A stretch of 47,201 nucleotides of DNA from Bacteroidales bacterium (GTDB lineage Bacteria; Bacteroidota; Bacteroidia; Bacteroidales; UBA932). Each line of letters begins with the position of its first letter. Position 1 is the first letter of the stretch. The notes under the pieces are model-generated. The model had not been told where the DNA came from and searched no databases. It worked only from the letters and a program-made list of their open reading frames with translations. The position numbers were made by a program, and so were the translations under genes. Location of the stretch: the NCBI GenBank assembly GCA_017617655.1, contig JAFZVU010000047.1, positions 1-47,201 of the forward strand, written 5' to 3'. This document shows, piece after piece, positions 33,152-42,101 of this stretch.

Positions 33152-34111
33152 ATGGTCTGTTCAGTAATGTTCTATAACCTCGAGAATCTCTACGATACCG
33201 TAAACGACCCCAACACCGATGACGATGATTTCACCCCTTCCGGCAACAGACGGTGGACTCAGATAAAATACCAGCGCAAGCTGGAGAACCTCGGAGAGGT
33301 ATTCCAGGCGGTCAGCAGCCTTCCCGGCGGCTTCCCTGCCCTGGTGGGAGTTTCAGAGGTTGAGAACGACAGCGTGCTCGACGACATGGTGAGCCAGAAG
33401 AGGCTCAGCGGAGCTAACTACCACTATGTCCATTACGATTCGAACGACCAGCGCGGAGTCGACGTGGCCCTGCTCTACCGCCCCAGCCGCTTCAAGCTGC
33501 TCGAAAGCCAGCCACTGAAGCCCATCCTCCGCAGCGGCAGGGAATATTTCGGCAGGGACATCCTGGTAGTCCGCGGGCTGCTCGACGGAGAGATGTTCGC
33601 AATATATGTCTGCCACTTCCTCTCCAGGCGAGGAGGCCGTGCGGCATCGGCCGGGTTCCGCCGCGCCGGCGCCGAGACCATCTATTACCACGCACTGCAG
33701 ATGAGGGACGAGTACCCGGGCATCAAGATAATTGTCATGGGCGACATGAACGACACCCCCGCCGACTTCTCGCTCAGCCACCTGCTCCACGCCGTGGCCG
33801 ACATGGAGGACGTTGAGCAAGGCGGCTTCTTCAACCCCATGTGGACCCTAATGGAAGAAGGCCAGGGAACCAGTCTCCACAACCATCACTGGACCCTTTT
33901 CGACAATATCATGGTGTGCCGCCAGCTGCTGGAAAGCAGCGGCTCGGAGGGCTTCCACATCGCCCGTTTCAGCAAGTGGCACTACGCCCAGATCTTCAAG
34001 CGCAACTTCATGATGGAGCACGGCGTGCCCAAACGCAGCTACACCGGAAATCATTTCTTTTCCGGTGGCTACAGTGACCATCTGCCTGTCCTTATCAGGC
34101 TTGAGAAATAA
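33152..34111 (+). CDS. Endonuclease/exonuclease/phosphatase family protein
   Basis: DNase I-like fold. The 319 residues carry MFYNLENLYD, a conserved GVSEVENDSVLDDM with the metal-binding Glu, VDVALLYRPSRF, VMGDMNDTP (metal and catalytic Asp/Asn) and the C-terminal SDHLPVLIRL with the catalytic His. No signal peptide is visible, so the protein is probably cytoplasmic. Substrate (nucleic acid or phosphoester) not predictable. It converges on the S41 protease with 3 bp between stops. Confidence 0.87.
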   Translation: MVCSVMFYNLENLYDTVNDPNTDDDDFTPSGNRRWTQIKYQRKLENLGEVFQAVSSLPGGFPALVGVSEVENDSVLDDMVSQKRLSGANYHYVHYDSNDQRGVDVALLYRPSRFKLLESQPLKPILRSGREYFGRDILVVRGLLDGEMFAIYVCHFLSRRGGRAASAGFRRAGAETIYYHALQMRDEYPGIKIIVMGDMNDTPADFSLSHLLHAVADMEDVEQGGFFNPMWTLMEEGQGTSLHNHHWTLFDNIMVCRQLLESSGSEGFHIARFSKWHYAQIFKRNFMMEHGVPKRSYTGNHFFSGGYSDHLPVLIRLEK

Positions 34112-34114
34112 TCC

Positions 34115-37100
34115 TTACTTTATCTGAGGCAGACCCAGGTCCTTGAAGGTACGCGGTGCGGGAACCTTCGGGAGCGGTTTGCGGTCCTTGATCTGCTCGA
34201 GAGCTACCTCGACGGCCTTGATGAGCTGCTCGTCCTCGCCGGCCCATTCCTTTATAGGGTCGTTCTCGAGAACGATGTCAGGATCCACGCCGTGGTTCTC
34301 CACTATCCACTGGCCGGTGGCGGCGTCGTAGTTGGTGAAGAAAGGAACTCGGACGTCGGTGCCGTCGATGTACGGCAGAGAGCCGCTGATGCCGATGATG
34401 CCTCCCCAGGTGCGGGTTCCGATCACGGTACCCATGTTGTTGGCCTTGAAGCTCCACGGGAAGAGGTCGCCGTCAGATGCGCTGTACTTGTTGATAAGCA
34501 TCACCTTCGGACCTGTGTGGGTGCCCTCGGGCACTGTGCCTATCATGTCGCTGCCGCGCTGCATGGTCAGACGGTATGCCTCCCTCTGGAGACGCTCGAT
34601 GAGCATCGGAGAGACGTTTCCGCCGCCGTTGCCGCGGTCATCGATAATGAGGGCTTCCTTGTCGAGCTGGGGATAGTAGTAGCGTGCGAACTCCTTGAGG
34701 CCTTCGGCGCTCATGTCGGGCACGTAGATGTAGCCCACCTTGCCGCCTGAGAGCTTCTCGACAGTGCGGATATTGTTCTGTACCCACTCGTAGTGAACCA
34801 GCGGATATTCGTCAGCTATCGGCCTGACTACCACCTTCTTGCCACCTTCCTTGGCGACGGTGTTGACGGTGAGTTCGGTCAGCACGCCGGCCTTGCCCAC
34901 GAGCATAGAATAGATGTTCTTCACATCCTTTGTAGAGACTCCGTCGATGGCAGTGATGAACTGGCCTTCAGACACTCCGATGCCGGGTTCGGTGAGCGGA
35001 GAGCGCAGGCTTGCCTGGTAGGGAGCGCCCTGCATTATGCGGTCGATGCGGAAGAATCCTGAGGCGTCCTTGCTGAGCTCGGCGCCGAGCAGACCCATGT
35101 CAACCTTGTCGGCCATGGGATATTCGCCGGGAGTGATGTATGCGTGGCCGCAGGCCAGCTCTGAAATCATCTCGCCGATGACATAGTTAAGGTCGAGGCG
35201 GGTCTTTACGTAAGGCAGCAGCACTGAGTATTTCTCCTTCAGTGCGTTCCAGTCGCGGCCGTGCATGTTGGTCAGATAGAAGCCGTCGCGGAAGGCGCGC
35301 CAAACCTCGTCGAAGATCTGCGGCCACTCCTGTGAGTAGTCGATGTCAACCACTATGTCGGCTGTCGAAACGGGCTCGCCGGCCATCTTCTCGCGCAGGT
35401 CGGCCAGAGAAACGGTGCCGCGCTCCATGATTATGGCTTTCTTGTCGCCGTAGCGGTATGCGAAACGGCCCTTGCCGCAGTCCTCGGTAGTACCCTTCGC
35501 GAAGTCGAAGACCTTGATGCCGTCGCGGCCGTTGAACCATATCTTCTTGCCGTCGCAGTAGTAGCCCATGGCGCCTTGTACGGGAATCTTGAGGTTACGT
35601 GAGGTCAGGCCGTCGGGATCGACTACTACCTTCACTGCGTTGTCGGCCTTGTCACCCTTGTCGGCAGCGCCGGGAGCGCCGGGACCGGCGGGCTTGTCAG
35701 CTGCGCCGACGCCGTCGGTGGGCAGCATGGGAGACGGGGTGTCCTTGGCGAGGATGCACATGAAGAGAGCCCTCATGTCGGTCATGGCGAAGTCCCACTC
35801 GATGTTGCTGTAGGTGGGATTCATCTCGGTGGCCGAGGTGTAGAGCAAGAATTTGCCGTCGGCGCTGAATTCAGGCATTCCTGAATCGTACCAGCCGTCG
35901 GTGACTGCATATTCCTTCTTTGTGTCAAGATTGTATACGTAGACGATGCCGTACTGGTTGGCGGCCGGTTTCGAATAGGTCAGCCACTTGCCGTCCGGAG
36001 AGTAAGACACGTCGCGGAACTCAGCGGCGGGATTCTCCATGATGACATTTTTCTTACCGTCGAGGCTCACCTCTACGATGCGGTTCTTTCGGTCGGTGTA
36101 GAGGATATGCTTGCTGTCCGGAGCCCACTGGAGGGAGCGGATGTAGGTGTCGTTCTTCTTTGTGAGCTGCTTTGCATCGCCGCCGGCAGCCACGTCATAG
36201 AGGTACACTTCAGTCTCGCCTGTAGCGTCGCCGACCCATGCGATATACTTGCCGTCCGGACTCCAGTCGACGCTGCGGTCGTTGGAGTTGGCGCTGCGGG
36301 AGATGTTGCGGGTCACGCCTTTGGCTGCAGGGATGTCGAACACCTCGCCGCGGGCGATGGCAGCCACGCGGGTGCCGTCAGGAGACACAGCCATGGAGCT
36401 GGGAGACACCTTGGTACGGCGCTCCGTGCGGGCGTAGATATTGTCGGAAGCCAGGCTGACAGTCACCTTGGTGGCCTTCTTTGTGGCCGGGTCGAGACGG
36501 TAGATGAAGCCGCCGTTCTCGAATACGATGCTCTTGCCGTCGGTGGTCGGGAACTTCACGTCGAAACCGGTGAAGTCAGTGACCTTGGTGGTGGTGCCGG
36601 TCTTCGTATTGTAGCAGAATATGTTCATAGTCATGTCGCGGTCCGAAGCGAAATAAATCTCGTCGCCGACCCACATCGGGAAGATGTCCTGTGCGGGGTT
36701 GTCGGTGATGGCCTTGACAGACTTGCCGTCGTAGATCCAGATCTCGTCGGCCATGCCGCCGCGGTAGTATTTCCAGGTGCGGAACTCGCGCATCACACGG
36801 TTGTAAGCCAGCTGCTTGCCGTCGGGAGAGTAGCTGCAGAAGCCGCCCTGGGGCAGGGGTATCTGGACCGGCATAGAGCCGTCCGGAGACACTTTCCAGA
36901 GGTTGCCCTCGAAGCCGTCGCCGATGCGGTTGCGGTAGACTATATATTTGCCGTCAGGAGTCCAGCCCATGACCATGTTGTTGGGGCCCATTCGGTCGCC
37001 CATGTCGTCGCGGGGATTGGTGGAAGTATAGGTCACGCGCCTGGGCTCGCCGCCTGTGGCTGGGATCACATAGACTTCCCTGTTGCCGTCGTATTCGGCT

Positions 37101-37336
37101 GTGAAAGCGATGGTCTTGCCGTCCGGAGAATAGTGGGCGAAAGCCTCATATCCGATGTGGGAAGTGAGTCTTGTGGCCTCGCCGCCCGTTACGGGCACGG
37201 TGTAGAGGTCGCCGGCATAGGTGAAAACGATGGAGTTCCCGTTGGTTGCGGGGAAGCGGAGCAGCCTTGCCTCTTCGGCTTTAGCCGAAAGGGCGGCCAC
37301 GAGCGTCAGGATGACGATGGTAAATATCTTTTTCAT
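34115..37336 (-). CDS. Tricorn-type S41 peptidase with beta-propeller
   Basis: Very large secreted protease of 1073 residues with a signal peptide (MKKIFTIVILTLVAALSAKA). Residues 25 to about 540 are TolB/PD40-type propeller repeats (HYSPDGKTIAFTAEYDGNRE, MVMGWTPDGKYIVY and others). A linker near 545-570 is rich in Gly, Ala, Pro and Asp. The C-terminal half has a PDZ-like part and the S41 core: DRGNGGGNVSPMLIERL, and KYSASDGDLFPWSFK with the likely nucleophilic Ser, then GTRTWGGIIGISG. This is the architecture of tricorn homologues that cut peptides. The three domains run in the usual order. Promoter box weak (TATCTTTA). Confidence 0.9.
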   Translation of the reverse strand: MKKIFTIVILTLVAALSAKAEEARLLRFPATNGNSIVFTYAGDLYTVPVTGGEATRLTSHIGYEAFAHYSPDGKTIAFTAEYDGNREVYVIPATGGEPRRVTYTSTNPRDDMGDRMGPNNMVMGWTPDGKYIVYRNRIGDGFEGNLWKVSPDGSMPVQIPLPQGGFCSYSPDGKQLAYNRVMREFRTWKYYRGGMADEIWIYDGKSVKAITDNPAQDIFPMWVGDEIYFASDRDMTMNIFCYNTKTGTTTKVTDFTGFDVKFPTTDGKSIVFENGGFIYRLDPATKKATKVTVSLASDNIYARTERRTKVSPSSMAVSPDGTRVAAIARGEVFDIPAAKGVTRNISRSANSNDRSVDWSPDGKYIAWVGDATGETEVYLYDVAAGGDAKQLTKKNDTYIRSLQWAPDSKHILYTDRKNRIVEVSLDGKKNVIMENPAAEFRDVSYSPDGKWLTYSKPAANQYGIVYVYNLDTKKEYAVTDGWYDSGMPEFSADGKFLLYTSATEMNPTYSNIEWDFAMTDMRALFMCILAKDTPSPMLPTDGVGAADKPAGPGAPGAADKGDKADNAVKVVVDPDGLTSRNLKIPVQGAMGYYCDGKKIWFNGRDGIKVFDFAKGTTEDCGKGRFAYRYGDKKAIIMERGTVSLADLREKMAGEPVSTADIVVDIDYSQEWPQIFDEVWRAFRDGFYLTNMHGRDWNALKEKYSVLLPYVKTRLDLNYVIGEMISELACGHAYITPGEYPMADKVDMGLLGAELSKDASGFFRIDRIMQGAPYQASLRSPLTEPGIGVSEGQFITAIDGVSTKDVKNIYSMLVGKAGVLTELTVNTVAKEGGKKVVVRPIADEYPLVHYEWVQNNIRTVEKLSGGKVGYIYVPDMSAEGLKEFARYYYPQLDKEALIIDDRGNGGGNVSPMLIERLQREAYRLTMQRGSDMIGTVPEGTHTGPKVMLINKYSASDGDLFPWSFKANNMGTVIGTRTWGGIIGISGSLPYIDGTDVRVPFFTNYDAATGQWIVENHGVDPDIVLENDPIKEWAGEDEQLIKAVEVALEQIKDRKPLPKVPAPRTFKDLGLPQIK

Positions 37337-37365
37337 AATAGGTATAAAAATTTTCTTGCGAATTG

Positions 37366-37398
37366 TTTGTAAAGATACAGAGTTTTATCATACCTTTG
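37366..37398 (+). promoter_or_regulatory. Bacteroidetes promoter for the cys leader-cysK-cysE unit
   Basis: TTTG at 37366-37369 and TACCTTTG at 37391-37398, 21 bp apart: a full -7 match with a consensus -33. With the usual spacing the RNA starts near 37405, 2 nt before the leader ATG at 37407. Confidence 0.65.
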
Positions 37399-37406
37399 CA
37401 CCCAGA

Positions 37407-37481
37407 ATGAAGCAGATCATGTCAAATATGTGTTGCTGTTGTGCTATCCGCAAGGTTGGCAGGCGATGTCGTGCATATTGA
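37407..37481 (+). CDS. Cysteine-rich leader peptide of cysK
   Basis: A 24-codon ORF with Met at residues 1, 5 and 8, then four Cys codons in a row (TGT TGC TGT TGT, 37431-37442), and a fifth Cys at residue 21 in the basic tail (KVGRRCRAY). It ends at TGA 37479-37481, 108 bp before cysK. Any of the three ATGs (37407, 37419, 37428) could be used; the last gives a 17-residue peptide beginning MCCCC. Position between a strong promoter and a terminator, ahead of two cysteine-synthesis genes, marks it as a candidate attenuator peptide. The peptide itself need not have a function. Not homologous to anything I can name. Confidence 0.68.
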   Translation: MKQIMSNMCCCCAIRKVGRRCRAY

Positions 37482-37493
37482 TACTATCCGCAA
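37444..37493 (+). repeat. 10-bp direct repeat in the cys leader
   Basis: CTATCCGCAA occurs at 37444-37453, just after the Cys codons, and again at 37484-37493, just after the leader stop. It may be part of alternative RNA structures, but I found no complementary partner in the leader. Confidence 0.5.
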
Positions 37494-37512
37494 AACACTA
37501 TATATATTTCGC

Positions 37513-37553
37513 AACCTGTCAATCAATCCGATTTCGACAGGTTTTTTATTTTT
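37513..37553 (+). terminator. Rho-independent terminator (attenuator) before cysK
   Basis: AACCTGTC (37513-37520) pairs with GACAGGTT (37536-37543), 8 bp, and the loop holds a further AATC/GATT pairing. A T-rich run follows (37542-37553). It lies 32 nt after the leader stop and 36 nt before the cysK ATG, inside the transcript, so it can act as an attenuator. Confidence 0.75.
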
Positions 37554-37588
37554 CATTCATAGACAAATCATTTTTAAATTCGCATACC

Positions 37589-38527
37589 ATGATTTACAAC
37601 AAACTCACCGACCTTATCGGTAACACCCCCCTCCTTGAAATCTCAGGCTTCGAAGGTCAGAAAGCCCGCATCATCGTCAAACTCGAATACTTCAACCCGG
37701 GCGGAAGCGTAAAGGACCGCATCGCCCTCGCAATGATTGAAGATGCTGAAGCCAAAGGGCTTCTCAAACCCGGAGCTACCATCATAGAGCCCACCAGCGG
37801 CAACACCGGCGTCGGCCTCGCATGGGTAGGAGCCGCCAAAGGCTACAAGACCATCCTCACCATGCCCGACACCATGAGCCTCGAGCGCCGCAGCCTGCTG
37901 AAGGCCCTCGGAGCCAAACTCGAGCTCACCCCGGGCGCAGAAGGCATGAAGGGCGCCATCGCCAAAGCCGAGCAGCTCAACAAGGACATCCCAGGCAGCA
38001 TAATCCTCGGCCAGTTCGTCAACCCCGCCAACCCGCTCATCCATGAGAAGACCACCGGAGAAGAAATCTGGAGAGATACCGAAGGCAAGGTGGACATCTT
38101 CGTGGCCGGAGTAGGCACCGGCGGCACCGTCACCGGTGTGGCCAAGGCCCTCAAGAAGCACAACCCTGCCGTCAAGGCTTACGCAGTGGAGCCCGCCAGC
38201 TCGCCCGTGCTTTCTACAGGTGTTCCCGGCAAGCACAAGATCCAGGGCATAGGCGCCGGCTTCGTTCCCAAGACCTATGATGCAAGCGCCATCGACAAGG
38301 TCATCACAGTGGCCGACGACGACGCCATCTCGGCATCCCGCCAGCTCGCGGCAAAAGAAGGCCTGCTGGTCGGCATCTCTTCAGGAGCGTCATTCTCTGC
38401 CGCCCTGGCCCTGTCAAGAGACGAGGCCAACGCCGGCAAGACTATTGTCGCCCTGCTGCCCGACACCGGCGAGAGATATCTCTCAACCGTTCTCTACGCA
38501 TTTGAAGAATACCCCATAAAGGGATAA
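37589..38527 (+). CDS. cysK: Cysteine synthase (O-acetylserine sulfhydrylase)
   Basis: PLP enzyme that makes cysteine from O-acetylserine and sulfide. The 312-residue product starts [18 protein letters not shown]. Lys42 in [12 protein letters not shown] is the PLP lysine; [12 protein letters not shown] and [15 protein letters not shown] bind substrate and phosphate; [14 protein letters not shown] is the C-terminal region. I chose ATG 37589 because upstream in-frame codons lie in the leader. It follows the Cys leader and terminator and precedes cysE by 7 bp. Confidence 0.96.
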   Translation: MIYNKLTDLIGNTPLLEISGFEGQKARIIVKLEYFNPGGSVKDRIALAMIEDAEAKGLLKPGATIIEPTSGNTGVGLAWVGAAKGYKTILTMPDTMSLERRSLLKALGAKLELTPGAEGMKGAIAKAEQLNKDIPGSIILGQFVNPANPLIHEKTTGEEIWRDTEGKVDIFVAGVGTGGTVTGVAKALKKHNPAVKAYAVEPASSPVLSTGVPGKHKIQGIGAGFVPKTYDASAIDKVITVADDDAISASRQLAAKEGLLVGISSGASFSAALALSRDEANAGKTIVALLPDTGERYLSTVLYAFEEYPIKG

Positions 38528-38534
38528 ATATTAT

Positions 38535-39353
38535 ATGGACGAAATACTCAAAGACATTACCGCTGCGATGGAGGCCGTCTCTGCTCAGGAGGAGAAGATG
38601 GCCCTCCGCACCGGCGGTCCCCTGCCCTCTCCGAAAGCTCTGGAAGACATAATGGAGCTGGTGAAGGCAGTTATTTTTCCCCGTTATTACGGAGGAGCCG
38701 CAGGCATAGCCAAAGACATAGCCAACCTCTACGGACTGCTGATGCCGCAGACAGGCAGCGCAATCGCCGAAGCCTTTATCAAGAAGCTTCCCGAGATAAA
38801 GAGCCTGCTTCTTACCGACATCGAAGCCGTGGCCCACAACGACCCGGCCGTGAGCAGCTTCAGCGAAGTGGTGTTCTGCTACCCTGCCATCCAGGTCATG
38901 CTGCACTACCGCACCGCCCACGCCCTGCTGGAACTCGGCACCCCGGTGATCCCGCGCATCCTCACCGAGCTTGCCCACTCCGCCACGGGCATCGACATCC
39001 ATCCTGCCGCCAAGATCGGGGCATACTTCGGCATCGACCACGGCACCGGAGTGGTGATAGGCGAAACCTGCGTCATCGGAGACCACGTAATGCTATATCA
39101 GGGAGTGACCCTCGGCGCCCGCAACTTCAAGTATGACGACAAGGGCAACCCGCTGCAGGTTCCAAGGCACCCCATCCTCGAGGACAACGTCACAGTCTAC
39201 TCCAACACCTCTATCCTGGGCCGCGTGACCATCGGCCACGACTCGATAATCGGAGGTAACATCTGGCTGACCCACGACGTGCCGCCCGGCACAAGGCTGC
39301 TGCAGAGCAAGGCCGTCACAGTGCCTGAATTCAGCGACGGAGGAGGCATCTGA
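38535..39353 (+). CDS. cysE: Serine O-acetyltransferase
   Basis: Makes O-acetylserine from serine and acetyl-CoA, the step before CysK. The 272-residue product has an N-terminal helical domain and then left-handed beta-helix hexapeptide repeats: HSATGIDIHPAAKIG, FGIDHGTGVVIGETCVIGDH, YQGVTLGA, and VYSNTSILGRVTIGHDSIIG. The catalytic His lies in the DHGTG motif. It starts 7 bp after cysK; the two genes form the classic cysteine-synthase pair. Regulation by the upstream attenuator is proposed for both. Confidence 0.94.
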   Translation: MDEILKDITAAMEAVSAQEEKMALRTGGPLPSPKALEDIMELVKAVIFPRYYGGAAGIAKDIANLYGLLMPQTGSAIAEAFIKKLPEIKSLLLTDIEAVAHNDPAVSSFSEVVFCYPAIQVMLHYRTAHALLELGTPVIPRILTELAHSATGIDIHPAAKIGAYFGIDHGTGVVIGETCVIGDHVMLYQGVTLGARNFKYDDKGNPLQVPRHPILEDNVTVYSNTSILGRVTIGHDSIIGGNIWLTHDVPPGTRLLQSKAVTVPEFSDGGGI

Positions 39354-39368
39354 AAAGAGTTTTTTTTG

Positions 39369-39376
39369 TATTTTTG
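39369..39376 (+). promoter_or_regulatory. -7 box for the zinc-ribbon gene
   Basis: TATTTTTG, full match to TAnnTTTG, 21 nt before ATG 39398. The gene may thus be transcribed apart from cysKE. Confidence 0.45.
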
Positions 39377-39397
39377 GGGAAATAACATCCAAGCCTT

Positions 39398-39895
39398 ATG
39401 ACTATCACTTGTCCAAAATGCGGAAAATCCGTTTCCAGCGACTATCAGTTCTGCCCCTACTGCGGCGGCAGCCTTGCAGGAGGCGGTAGCTTCAATACCG
39501 GGAACAACGGCGGCTTCGGCGGCCAGACCAACAGTGGCAACACAGGATTCCCTCCCCAGCCGGATTTCGACCGGAACGGCAACGCCCGCACCCAGCAGCA
39601 ACAGCAGCAGGGTCAGCAGGGCAGCTGGCCTTTCCCCAACCTCAACCCGGGCGGCAACAGCGGCACAGGCGGCAGCATCCTGCGCAACAACGCCGGCTGC
39701 CTGGCCATCATCGGCTCGTTCATCATCCCGCTGATCGGCGTGGTCCTGTATTTCGTATATCGCCGCAAAAACAACATGCAGGCTGCCAAGAAAGTTCTCT
39801 ATGCAGCCATCGCCGGCGTAGCCTTCAACCTCCTCATCAATTTCGTAGGCCACGGCTCGCAGTACAGCTATTTCCATAACCTTATGGGTTATTGA
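39398..39895 (+). CDS. Zinc-ribbon membrane protein
   Basis: Product of 165 residues. The N-terminus has a zinc ribbon (CPKCGKSVSSDYQFCPYCGG; Cys at 5, 8, 19, 22). A low-complexity stretch rich in Gly, Asn and Gln (about 27-95) links it to one or two membrane segments (CLAIIGSFIIPLIGVVLYFVY, and VLYAAIAGVAFNLLINF near 126-142). Such zinc-ribbon plus membrane proteins are common in Bacteroidetes and have no known role. Followed by a strong bidirectional terminator. Confidence 0.8.
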   Translation: MTITCPKCGKSVSSDYQFCPYCGGSLAGGGSFNTGNNGGFGGQTNSGNTGFPPQPDFDRNGNARTQQQQQQGQQGSWPFPNLNPGGNSGTGGSILRNNAGCLAIIGSFIIPLIGVVLYFVYRRKNNMQAAKKVLYAAIAGVAFNLLINFVGHGSQYSYFHNLMGY

Positions 39896-39914
39896 TCTTA
39901 GCCTCCCCGAATGA

Positions 39915-39945
39915 AAAAAGCCTCATCGCAATGATGAGGCTTTTT
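39915..39945. terminator. Bidirectional Rho-independent terminator
   Basis: AAAAAGCCTCATC (39915-39927) and GATGAGGCTTTTT (39933-39945) form a perfect 13-bp stem with a 5-nt loop. The A-run on one side and T-run on the other serve both the zinc-ribbon gene (+) and the DUF4923-like gene ending at 39967 (-). Confidence 0.9.
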
Positions 39946-39966
39946 CGTTATAACCTGAACCGGGGC

Positions 39967-40452
39967 TTACTGCATCTGTCGCAGAGCGTTAGCTACAGTA
40001 TAGGCAGTAGACTGCAAGGCAGCCTGGCTGAGCGAGCCGTCGTTGGTAAGCGACGTAGTCATGCTCTGCCTTTTTGCAAGTTCGGCCAGAGAGTTGGTGA
40101 TAGTAGTCGCTGCTTCCTGGGTGATAGCTTTGCCTGAACCTGAGATGAGGCCCTGGGCGAACTTCGCCAGATAGTCAGAAGAAGTGTTGGTACTGAGGCC
40201 CTGGATGCTTGAAGCAATCTTGGTAAGGTTGGCGACAGTCTCTGAGTCAGTAAGGTCGAGAGTGCCCATGCCGCCGAGGATGCTGCCGAGGTTGCCAAGG
40301 TTGATGTACTTGTCCAGGATAGCCTTGAGGGCTTTACCGGCTACTGCACCGGCATTCGAAGCTCCGGAAACGATAGAGCCCAGAGAGCCGCAGGCAGTAA
40401 TCGCAGAAATCGACATGATCGCTGCTGCGATATAGCACATTACTTTTTTCAT
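39967..40452 (-). CDS. Small lipoprotein, DUF4923-like
   Basis: Product of 161 residues with lipobox ITAC (Cys21). The rest (GSLGSIVSGASNAGAVAGKA, LGNLGSILGGMGTLDLTDSE) is Gly/Ser-rich at the N-terminus, then helical. It resembles the N-terminal part of DUF4923, a Bacteroidetes lipoprotein family of unknown role; shorter than full-length members. It starts 27 bp after the mannitol dehydrogenase family gene, so it may be third in that operon. Confidence 0.7.
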   Translation of the reverse strand: MKKVMCYIAAAIMSISAITACGSLGSIVSGASNAGAVAGKALKAILDKYINLGNLGSILGGMGTLDLTDSETVANLTKIASSIQGLSTNTSSDYLAKFAQGLISGSGKAITQEAATTITNSLAELAKRQSMTTSLTNDGSLSQAALQSTAYTVANALRQMQ

Positions 40453-40479
40453 GATATATTGTTTAATTGGTTGGTGCGG

Positions 40480-42090
40480 TTAAACGTTCTCGTGGATAAC
40501 CTTGCGTACGGCACCCTTGCCTGCCGTCAGCTGCTCGAAATACTTCTCGACTTTAGCTGCCAGAGGAGTGTCGTAGAGATTGACGCCGAAGATGCCGGCC
40601 TTGCTGAGGATCGGCTCAACGGTAGCGTGTACATCGAACTTCTCGCCGAGCTTGACACCGGCCACTACAGGGGTAACCTGCGGCAGCAGCGGATCGGGGC
40701 TGAGCTCGAACGGCTCGCCGTTGTCGTCTACACCCATGAGGTAGCGGAGCCAGAGAGCGAACACGAGAGGAATCACCTTCAGGTCTGCCACGTTCAGGTC
40801 GGGGCGTTTCTCGTAAGCCTTGATGGTCTCGCCGAAACGGATGGCAAGCTTCTGAGAGGTATCGGTGGCGATACGCTGGGGAGTATCCGGCATGAACGGG
40901 TTCGGGATGCGGATATTGACAACCTGGTCGATGAAGTCCTTCGGTTTGATGATGCCCGGGTCTACAACTACGGGGAGACCCTCCTTATAACCTACTATTT
41001 CCACCATCTTCTTCAGGTCGGCATCTTTCATCTCTTCAGAGATCTTAACGAAGCCGAGCAGGCAGCCAGACACTGCAAGAGCGGTGTGGAGCGGGTTGAG
41101 GCAGGTGCAGACTTTCATCTTCTCCACCTTGTCGACAGTCTCGCGCTGGGTGAACATCACGCCTCCTTTCTCGAGGGCGGGGTGGCCGTTCGGGAATGAA
41201 TCCTCGATGACGAGGTATTCGCACTCCTCGCTGTTTACGAACGGGGCCACGAAGGTCTTCTTTGCAGTAACCACCGGCTCTACGTCAAGCCCGTCTGCCT
41301 GGAGGATAGCCTCTACTGAAGGGTCGGGACGCGGAGTGATCTTGTCGATCATGGTCCAGGGGAATGAAACCTTGGCCTTGTTCTCAACATAAGCCTTGAA
41401 GCCCGGCTTGCAGACACCGTTCTTCTCCCATGCCTCAGCGAAGGCGTGGACTGCGGCGAACAGCTTGTCGCCGTTGTGAGAGCAGTTGTCCATGCTGACC
41501 ATGGCAATGGGTTTCTCGCCTGCTACGAAACGCTCATATACGAGGGCGCTGACCTTGCCCATGTAGCTCTGAGGCTTGCCGGGGCCGGCTGCGAAGTCAT
41601 CCTCTACGAACGGAGCGTAGATGCCTGCGTTGTTCTGGAGGGCATAGCCTTTCTCGGTGATGGTGAATGACACCATCTGCAGGGAGTCGTTGCGGAAGAT
41701 CTCTTTCAGACGGGGCCAGTCCTTGTCGTTGTTGGAGTCGGCTGCGAGGCTCTCCATTATAGAAGCCACTACAGTCTTCTCGACGTTGCCGCTGGCTTTG
41801 AGAGTCACCAGCACGCCGATGTTGTCGTGAGGACGGTACATCTTGTCGATGATCTCGTAGTCATAGCCTTCTGCCACAACCAGACCGCGGTCGAGCACGC
41901 CGGCGTTGAGAAGGTTCTGGCATACGTTGCACTGGAATGCGCGGAAGATATTGCCGGCGCCGAAGTGGATCCATGCAGGAGCCTTAAGGGTAGCTTCGCG
42001 GACTTTCTCGATATCGAATGTAGGGAGAGCAAAACCTTTGGCTTTCCATTCGGCGGCGTTGTCTTTAATGCCTTTAAGTGTAAGTTCCAT
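40480..42090 (-). CDS. Mannitol dehydrogenase family oxidoreductase
   Basis: Long-chain polyol dehydrogenase of 536 residues (family of mannitol 2-dehydrogenase, fructuronate reductase UxuB and tagaturonate reductase). Features: IHFGAGNIFRAFQ near 42 as the Rossmann motif, VSMDNCSHNGDKLF, and the C-terminal CLNPLHTALAVSGCLLG with the active-site region. Bacteroidetes members of this length often act on hexuronates or mannitol; the substrate cannot be told. It starts 11 bp after the cysteine hydrolase, one operon. Confidence 0.86.
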   Translation of the reverse strand: MELTLKGIKDNAAEWKAKGFALPTFDIEKVREATLKAPAWIHFGAGNIFRAFQCNVCQNLLNAGVLDRGLVVAEGYDYEIIDKMYRPHDNIGVLVTLKASGNVEKTVVASIMESLAADSNNDKDWPRLKEIFRNDSLQMVSFTITEKGYALQNNAGIYAPFVEDDFAAGPGKPQSYMGKVSALVYERFVAGEKPIAMVSMDNCSHNGDKLFAAVHAFAEAWEKNGVCKPGFKAYVENKAKVSFPWTMIDKITPRPDPSVEAILQADGLDVEPVVTAKKTFVAPFVNSEECEYLVIEDSFPNGHPALEKGGVMFTQRETVDKVEKMKVCTCLNPLHTALAVSGCLLGFVKISEEMKDADLKKMVEIVGYKEGLPVVVDPGIIKPKDFIDQVVNIRIPNPFMPDTPQRIATDTSQKLAIRFGETIKAYEKRPDLNVADLKVIPLVFALWLRYLMGVDDNGEPFELSPDPLLPQVTPVVAGVKLGEKFDVHATVEPILSKAGIFGVNLYDTPLAAKVEKYFEQLTAGKGAVRKVIHENV

Positions 42091-42101
42091 ATATCGTCGT
42101 T

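Noticed and set aside
36107-37372. 421-residue plus-strand ORF
   Set aside because: Antisense to the tricorn-type protease, which has a signal peptide, propeller repeats and S41 motifs.
37221-37481. 86-residue ORF containing the Cys leader
   Set aside because: Its first 62 codons overlap the protease start and the promoter; only the segment from 37407 lies downstream of the promoter, so only the leader peptide is kept.
37399-37588. T-box or SAM riboswitch in the cysK leader
   Set aside because: The leader holds a translated poly-Cys ORF and a simple terminator; no T-box sequence or SAM-type core is visible, and T-boxes are typical of Gram-positives.
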